DNA from: Dichomitus squalens LYAD-421 SS1
Taxonomy: Eukaryota > Basidiomycota > Agaricomycetes > Polyporales > Polyporaceae
Direction of reading: 5' to 3'
Assembly (NCBI RefSeq): GCF_000275845.1
Contig: NW_006766909.1
Location: 339,890-403,889, forward strand
DNA length: 64,000 nucleotides
Shown piece by piece: positions 58,392 through 64,000 of this stretch; within the stretch, counting starts at the first letter, position 1, and each line of letters starts with the position of its first letter. The notes below the pieces were generated by a model, which was given only the letters and a program-made list of their open reading frames with translations, searched no databases and was not told where the DNA came from. The translations under genes were made by a program, and so were the position numbers.

Positions 58392-60227
58392 ATGCGCTTC
58401 CTGCACACGCGGACGGGACGGTTCTGCTGGGTCGATGATCCGAAAGAAACGCCCTTCGCCATCCTTTCGCACGTCTGGATCAAGAATCCGCCCCCTCCAG
58501 GGGAAGTACCTGAGCAGTCCTACGAGGAGGTTCTCCGCATCGCGCAGAGCACACTCCCCGACAAGGACTCCTCCATCCTTCCCATGTTTCACAGGAAGAT
58601 CCAGAAGTTCTGCGAAGTTGCCCTGAGGGACGGTTTCGACCTGTGCTGGCTGGACTTCTGCTGTATCGATAAGAGCAGCTCCACCGAACTTGCTGAAGCC
58701 ATCAATGTCATGTATACCTGGTACCGCTACTCGACCATCTGCTACGCCTATCTTGGCCGTGACATTCGCGGTTATCACCCCGAGCGGATCAAGGAGTGCC
58801 AGTGGTTCAAACGCGGATGGACCCTACAGGAACTCATCGCGCCCAACATCGTCCTCTTCCTCGACGAAGACTGGGAGGTCATAGGCTCGAAGCACAGCCT
58901 CGCGCCTCTCATTGAGGAAATCACTTCTATCCATCGCGATATCCTCACCTTCGAGCGCCTCCCACCGCAGTTCAGCGTCGCGGAGCGAATGATGTGGGCG
59001 TCGGAGAGAGAGACTACTCGGGAAGAGGACGGAGCGTACTGTCTGATGGGTCTTTTCCAAGTCAACATCACGATCGCTTATGGCGAGGGAAGCAACGCGT
59101 TCATCCGGCTACAGGAGGAAATCCTCAGGCAGAGCTCCGACCAGACTCTCTTCGCTTGGGGTCCTGTTTGGCACACCCCTGGCCAGATCTCGTTCGCTGC
59201 TGCACAGAACGGCGCTTCCTTGCCCAAGAGCTCCACCGAAAACTCTGCTCCTTTTACCCCCATGCAGTATCTCCTCGCTTCGTCTCCCAAAGCCTTCACG
59301 AACTCCCGTACCCAATTCACTCAGTCCGGCGACTCCCTCAGCCCTATGTCCCGAGAACAGTTCGAAGTCGTTGTGGGTCCGGCCGCTTTGCAGCAGGGCC
59401 ATCAGGTCTTCACGGCGACTCCGTATGGTATTCAGATGGTGGTGCCTCATGCCGCTATCATCGGTCTTGACCCTCTCCTCGTTCGACCGCCGACACATAT
59501 CGCGATACTCGCTTGTCAGGACCTATACGACCGTATATTGGCCCTTCTCCTTCGATCGCAAGCCTCAGGACATCAGTCTACGGCGAGTATCAGGGACTTC
59601 TGTGTGGGTGCTAACATTTCGAACCCCGAGATGACAGGCACCACGTTGGACTGGGATTTGTCCTACTGCCGTTCCGTATACCTCGAACGTCGGCAAGTCG
59701 AGTCCTTGCGCACTGACATCCTCCGTTCGACGTTCACGTTGTACATCCCCCATCGCCATACCGGGCTCGAGGTTGCATTGCAACGCGACGAAATCATACA
59801 CAAGTCCCTGAAGGAAGTGTCACAATTCTTCGAGGTCCGTCTATCGAAGTGGTCTCGACAGGCGCTGGAGCGGGCGGGGTACATCATCGCCCTGCCCCGC
59901 AGGGGCGACGATCCGGATATCACTCCGTCGTCTCGGAATCGTGCTATCAGCGGTGTAGAGAAAGCTGAAGACAGGATTACCATCACAAGTACATCGGAGA
60001 AGTGGCAAAGTCACGAGATCGTCCTCAGCGTGGGGCGTTGCGGCTGCTCGTACGGAAGTCCCACGAGAATGTCTCTCATGGGAGTGGCGGTGACCCTGTT
60101 CATCGGCCACGAGAAGACGGAGTTCCCTCTTGAATTCGGAAGGGCGGACTCTCATGCGCCCGAACACAAGGGACATGTCCGGGCCTGGAAGCGCTTTCGT
60201 GCTGGGAGCGCGTGGACAGATGCATAG
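58392..60227 (+). CDS. HET-domain (heterokaryon incompatibility-type) protein
   Basis: 611 codons without an intron. The start MRFLHTRTGRFCWVDD...FAILSHVW is the standard opening of basidiomycete HET proteins. DLCWLDFCCIDKSSSTELAEAI, YAYLGRD, ECQWFKRGWTLQELIAP and EEDGAYCLMGLFQVNITIAYGEG complete the HET domain in the first ~250 residues. The rest is unassigned. HET domains trigger cell death in non-self recognition of ascomycetes; in mushrooms their role is less clear. The frame stops at TAG (60225-60227) but stays open beyond it for another 199 codons ending with a membrane helix. Confidence 0.87.
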   Translation: MRFLHTRTGRFCWVDDPKETPFAILSHVWIKNPPPPGEVPEQSYEEVLRIAQSTLPDKDSSILPMFHRKIQKFCEVALRDGFDLCWLDFCCIDKSSSTELAEAINVMYTWYRYSTICYAYLGRDIRGYHPERIKECQWFKRGWTLQELIAPNIVLFLDEDWEVIGSKHSLAPLIEEITSIHRDILTFERLPPQFSVAERMMWASERETTREEDGAYCLMGLFQVNITIAYGEGSNAFIRLQEEILRQSSDQTLFAWGPVWHTPGQISFAAAQNGASLPKSSTENSAPFTPMQYLLASSPKAFTNSRTQFTQSGDSLSPMSREQFEVVVGPAALQQGHQVFTATPYGIQMVVPHAAIIGLDPLLVRPPTHIAILACQDLYDRILALLLRSQASGHQSTASIRDFCVGANISNPEMTGTTLDWDLSYCRSVYLERRQVESLRTDILRSTFTLYIPHRHTGLEVALQRDEIIHKSLKEVSQFFEVRLSKWSRQALERAGYIIALPRRGDDPDITPSSRNRAISGVEKAEDRITITSTSEKWQSHEIVLSVGRCGCSYGSPTRMSLMGVAVTLFIGHEKTEFPLEFGRADSHAPEHKGHVRAWKRFRAGSAWTDA

Positions 60228-60824
60228 TTCACCGTCGCCAAGACGGGAACTGCAGTGGAGCCTTCTACTCCTGTAATCCACACCCTCCGCCTCACCCTCG
60301 CTCGCGACTTCTCAGAGGATCGCCGCAACCGTCTCGAGGCTTACATCCTCAGCATCGAGATCCTCCGGCACAATTCCGAAGCTGACGCGCCTCCTCGGCC
60401 AAGTTCTACGGCACCTATCCCTGTCGCCTCCCCCGCACCTACGAGTATCGCAGCCGATACACGTCCCCTTGCCGCTCCTTCAATGTCTACCACTGCTGTA
60501 GCTCCTGCCGCTCCTGCCGGATTTACAACTCCGGTCGCTCCTGCCACTCCTCCCATTCCTGCCACTTCTCCTGATCCTGCCACTCCTCCCGATCCTGCCA
60601 GTCCCGTCCCTCTCCCGCCACCGGGACCGAGCAGTTCATCGCGTGTCGATGCTACGTCCTCCGCTATTCTGGCCGCCGTGAGCAAGAGTCTTCCAAAGGA
60701 ATGGATCCAGCGTACCCTACCGTACCTTGCCTGGATAGCTACAGCTACGGTTGTGGGCCTTTCTTTGACCTTCCGTTTCTCCACCCTATTCGACGCTCGA
60801 AACATGACAACGGCTTTGGGTTAA
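60228..60824 (+). CDS. In-frame extension of the HET gene: Pro-rich linker and membrane anchor
   Basis: Directly after the HET stop, the same frame continues: FTVAKTGTAVEPSTPVIHT, LRLTLARDFSEDRRNRLEAY, a long Ala/Pro/Thr-rich linker with short repeats (PATPP, PDPATPP), then LPYLAWIATATVVGLSLTF, a likely transmembrane helix. A 51-base stretch at 60177-60227 begins GT and ends CATAG. If spliced out, it removes the stop and joins the parts in frame. Alternatives are a nonsense mutation or a separate small gene starting at 60255. Confidence 0.55.
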   Translation, partial: FTVAKTGTAVEPSTPVIHTLRLTLARDFSEDRRNRLEAYILSIEILRHNSEADAPPRPSSTAPIPVASPAPTSIAADTRPLAAPSMSTTAVAPAAPAGFTTPVAPATPPIPATSPDPATPPDPASPVPLPPPGPSSSSRVDATSSAILAAVSKSLPKEWIQRTLPYLAWIATATVVGLSLTFRFSTLFDARNMTTALG

Positions 60825-61038
60825 TCTGGACTACTTTGTGTGTTGGGAATATCTGTACGTGTTTGCAGGATCAGGGTATAGTTTTCAGATTCGATAGATT
60901 CATTCGCTCTCATTGAACGACACGTACTTGGTCCATTTTCGCTGTAATTATTCCCGTATCACCGTGTACAAGACAAAATATACCGCTGTACGCTACCGTA
61001 AGCCCTCGGCAGTCACAATACGTATGTCCAGCGGGGCA

Positions 61039-63187
61039 TCACAATCCGAGGCTGCCGACAAAAGCAAGCGCTGCCTGCTGCGACTCCCCACCCTGCTCCC
61101 ACATATCCTTCAGCTTCTGTCTAAGACATTCGACATTCCCTCTGAGCTTCGCGCCGTCTTGCCCGAAAGCCCTTCGCAGGACGACCATAGTTTCCGCGCG
61201 GATCGCCTCCGGAGTCCCTTCAGGACGCACGCCTGTGCGATAGATCCGCTTCAGGCCGTGGCCGGTGCGAATCTGGAGGAGCTCGTAACCGATCTTCAGC
61301 GTATCGACGATGTAAATCGCATTCAATGCCTCGTCGCCAACATATGGCCAGCAGATCCTGTGGAAAGTGAGACGATCAGCTCGGCGAACTTATACTAGTC
61401 TTGATGCGTACATCGGCACCCCTGCGTTGACCGCTTCCAGCACACTCCCTTGTCCGCATTGTGTTACGAACCATCCAGTAGCCTTGTGAGAACGAGTCAA
61501 CAACCAACGGAAGTGTCCGGAAGAGGCAGGGAGGCTCACTTGATGATTGAGAATCATCTGCTGGGGGCAGAAAGGCGACAAGAGTCCCAATCCGTAACAA
61601 TCGACCTTGTCCTTGATTTCCTGGGGGATTGTAGCGTCGTTGGATGCGTGACTGAGGATCTAATAAGGCGCCTTAGCCAGGTCTACAAGTAGGACGGCGA
61701 CCACAAGGACTGACGAAGGGAATTTGGAGTTCCATGACGGCGTCCAAGAATGTCCACAGCTTTTCCGGATGCTTGGGCCACATGGCACATCCGAATGAAA
61801 TCTGCACCGAGTGGAAGTCAGAGACGCGACCTACATACACGGCGAAAGGGACGAACGTATAACAAAGACCTCTCGCCGTGTGTCTTCAAGATCCTGTCTA
61901 GAAACGTGCGAGTCGCCGCGCCCTGATGTGCGATTGCAACCTCGTTCTCGGCGGCCTGTGGGCTTCTCGCGAGCATAGGACCTATGGCGTACACATTCCG
62001 CGACGTCTCCTTCATCCAGTAACGAGCTCCGATTATGGAGAGCGCATCCCAGCTTTCCGGTGTGGATATCAAGACACCGTCACATGCCATCAACATGCTG
62101 CGAGATGTAGTTAGACGATGACGCCGAGTACAAGAACGAAGAGACCGACTCGTGTATTGTAAGCCACTCTGTTCCAATACTGCCTCGAGTTGCCAGCTAG
62201 AACTCGGTGAGCGTTATACAGAAGGTCGTTGCGTTACAGAGGCGCACCTCTTGGGGCTGGATCTCGTGACTATAGATAGGCTCGTACCCAGGTACCCGGA
62301 TGAGATGATTGTGCAGGAAATGAACAGTCTGTGAATCAGAAGAACGATGTTCAGTGAGTACAGGTAGGACAACCACGAGTATCCCAGACATACCTTCTCG
62401 ATGATCTTCACTTCTGGTGTCTGAGTCCGCGCCGCTTCCTCCTGCACTCTAGCGCATAGCTCTTTGACACCGCCCCTCTCCGCTGGGCCATGGAAGAAAA
62501 ATAACGTGGAAGGCGCACGAGAATACCAGGCGAGGAGCTTTACAGATTGATGTGAGCGCTTCCTTAGGGCCGTCATAAGCTCCATAGTGAAGTTCTAACG
62601 GTACGGGATAGTGTGAGGATGACCACGACTCGGGCTTAGTCGAAAGGTCCACATGTGACATGACTATGGAGGACTTACGGGGGATACGACAGCCCGTGGC
62701 AAAGGGAGCGGCCCGTAGTTCCGGCCAGTCGCAGTGCATTGGAAGTTCCGGGAACCCATCAGCTTTTCATAGATTTCTGTAAATGCGACGTTGAAGGTGG
62801 CGTCGGTGAGGTTGTCGCAGCGCCCAGATGGGAGCCCAACAATCCTACAGACATAATGAGTGAACCGTTCTTGCGCGTGTTCAAGGAAATGGTACAGGGG
62901 CCGCTGTATCTTGAACTCACCTAATCAGGTCCATACTCAGCGAGTCCTGCATCTCGCTGGTAACTTCGCGTCGCGCGCGTTCAAATAGATCTTCTGTGGT
63001 AAAAATTGTAATGTGTGTTGATCGAAGGTTGACAATCCTGGTCGCGAATATACAAAGCTGCTTCGTATCCGCTGTAGTCCGATAGCCTAGTAAGCCACCG
63101 CGCCAGTCCATGATCACGAAACCGAGGTAAGTACTTACGCCATGATCCATTCCCCAACAGCACGATATGCCCTTGCACGTGAGTCAT
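61039..63187 (-). CDS. UDP-glycosyltransferase (GT1 family), 11 exons
   Basis: Starts MTHVQGHIVLLGNGSW and continues LCIFATRIVNLRSTHITIFT (N-terminal acceptor domain). FNVAFTEIYEKLMG, LAWYSRAPSTLFFFHGPAER, HDMLMACDGVLISTPESWDA and ISFGCAMWPKHPEKLWTFLD follow. The donor-binding signature is GWFVTQCGQGSVLEAVNAGV then PMICWPYVGDEALN. It ends ...GSLGL. All eleven exons join in frame with GT-AG introns; one donor is GTCAGT. The usual HCGW of the signature is TQCGQ here, as in related fungal enzymes. It glycosylates a small lipophilic acceptor, unknown; cytosolic or membrane-associated. No stops or frameshifts. Confidence 0.88.
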
Positions 63188-64000
63188 ACTAGAGAGAATG
63201 GGATAGAATTAGTCGAGAAGGGTACAGGTAGGAGGGGTCGAACAACGGCCAGACGAGCGCGGGGAAGGACTCATATATCTGACGTTGCCGATCGTCGCTA
63301 GTGATGGACGGTAGGACCCTGCCCGACGGGATCGCTGCGCGGGGGCAGCATTGTCACGAAGGCGCCGGACTAGTGTCGCTATCGACATGCTTGTCCGTCG
63401 AGGTCATAGGATGAAAGACTCCGAATCAAAGGCCATGCACCATGACCGACACAGCGACGGGTCACCCCAATCAGTACACATCGACGCCTGTTTTATGACT
63501 GAAGATGAACGGAAGCGGAGCTGCCGGAGAAAGTCAAGTGAGTGCCTACCCAAACATCGGAGTCTGGAGCAAGCGTCGCATAAATTAGGTTGAAACAATG
63601 TTGTCGCGTAGAAGAGGCTAGTCTCGGCTCCAGACGTTCTTCAGGCCTCTCTGCCCCGGCACTCGATGCGTCGCTGCGCTCCGCAAGCCTCAGGAAGGAG
63701 TAGACCAAAACAGGAAGGCAAAATTGATGGAACGAATCGTGAAAAGATCTGGAGGGGGGAAATGAGCGCCGGGGGAGAGAGGCTTCAGAACGTCTGGTGT
63801 GTTTCGGGCTCGGCAGAGGGCATTGTGACCTCGGGTTACTCGGGGTGACCAGCGTGACTCGCTCTCTGTCACGGACGTTGGACAGACGCCCCTTTTTGCC
63901 GCCCATTCCCCTCCCCTTGACGCCCACCTTCCATTTTCGGACCATTTCCTTTCTTAGCCCATCCCAGTTTGGACATTGTAGATACGTTCCCACACCCGCA
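63188..64000. other. Upstream region of the UDP-glycosyltransferase, to the window end
   Basis: A 166-codon minus-strand frame (63493-63993) is basic and Ser/Arg-rich with no family match. It may be a shadow frame or the start of something outside the window. Confidence 0.35.

Noticed and set aside
63493..63993. 166-codon minus-strand open frame at the right end
   Set aside because: Basic, low-information composition with no domain; may be a shadow frame.

Overview
The window looks like the nuclear genome of a basidiomycete mushroom, most likely a wood-decay polypore (Agaricomycetes). Genes are split by many short GT-AG introns of about 47 to 70 bases and lie densely on both strands. The families are typical of that group: a HET-domain protein, UstYa-like DUF3328, a multi-exon fungal P450, DUF4246, a UBN2-type copia gag and expanded seven-helix membrane proteins. 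Species placement is inference; no rRNA or marker gene is present. About 966 bases (28924-29889) are N.

Layout. 0.3-6.6 kb: a Sec2-type Rab exchange factor (+) and an AidB-like acyl-CoA dehydrogenase (-) with a GC-AG intron. 7-10.5 kb: decayed DNA with a wrecked CIAO1/Cia1 WD40 gene and a frameshifted bHLH gene. 10.7-16.9 kb: a GT61-like glycosyltransferase whose 916-base first intron holds a foldback element, then a sugar-phosphate/nucleotide-sugar transporter. 17.2-17.7 kb: a 494-base non-coding MITE with perfect 37-base TIRs and TA target duplication. 19-20.4 kb: a basidiomycete hypothetical gene. 20.8-27.6 kb: small secreted peptide, UstYa-like oxidase, seven-helix protein and 13-exon P450. 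28-32 kb: relics (ABC-F fragment, copia LTR/PBS/gag with stops, AT-rich repeats, the gap). 32.7-38 kb: a second small secreted peptide, a membrane-anchored pepsin-like protease, an F-box protein. 40-46 kb: two more copies of the seven-helix gene with two more small secreted peptide genes and an inverted-repeat element between them. 46.7-56.8 kb: two duplicated zinc polyol-type dehydrogenases plus a third-copy fragment, bracketing an SDR and a DUF4246 gene. 58-63.2 kb: a HET-domain gene with an in-frame stop before a membrane-anchor extension, and a GT1 UDP-glycosyltransferase.

How genes may work together (inference). The dehydrogenase/SDR group looks like a small metabolic module for a polyol or acetoin-type substrate. 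UstYa plus P450 next to a secreted small peptide resembles the outline of fungal cyclic-peptide (dikaritin-type) loci, but a repeated precursor core is not visible. Three seven-helix genes near small secreted peptide genes could be a peptide-sensing arrangement or coincidence. The decayed stretches show that this is a fast-evolving accessory region between conserved genes.
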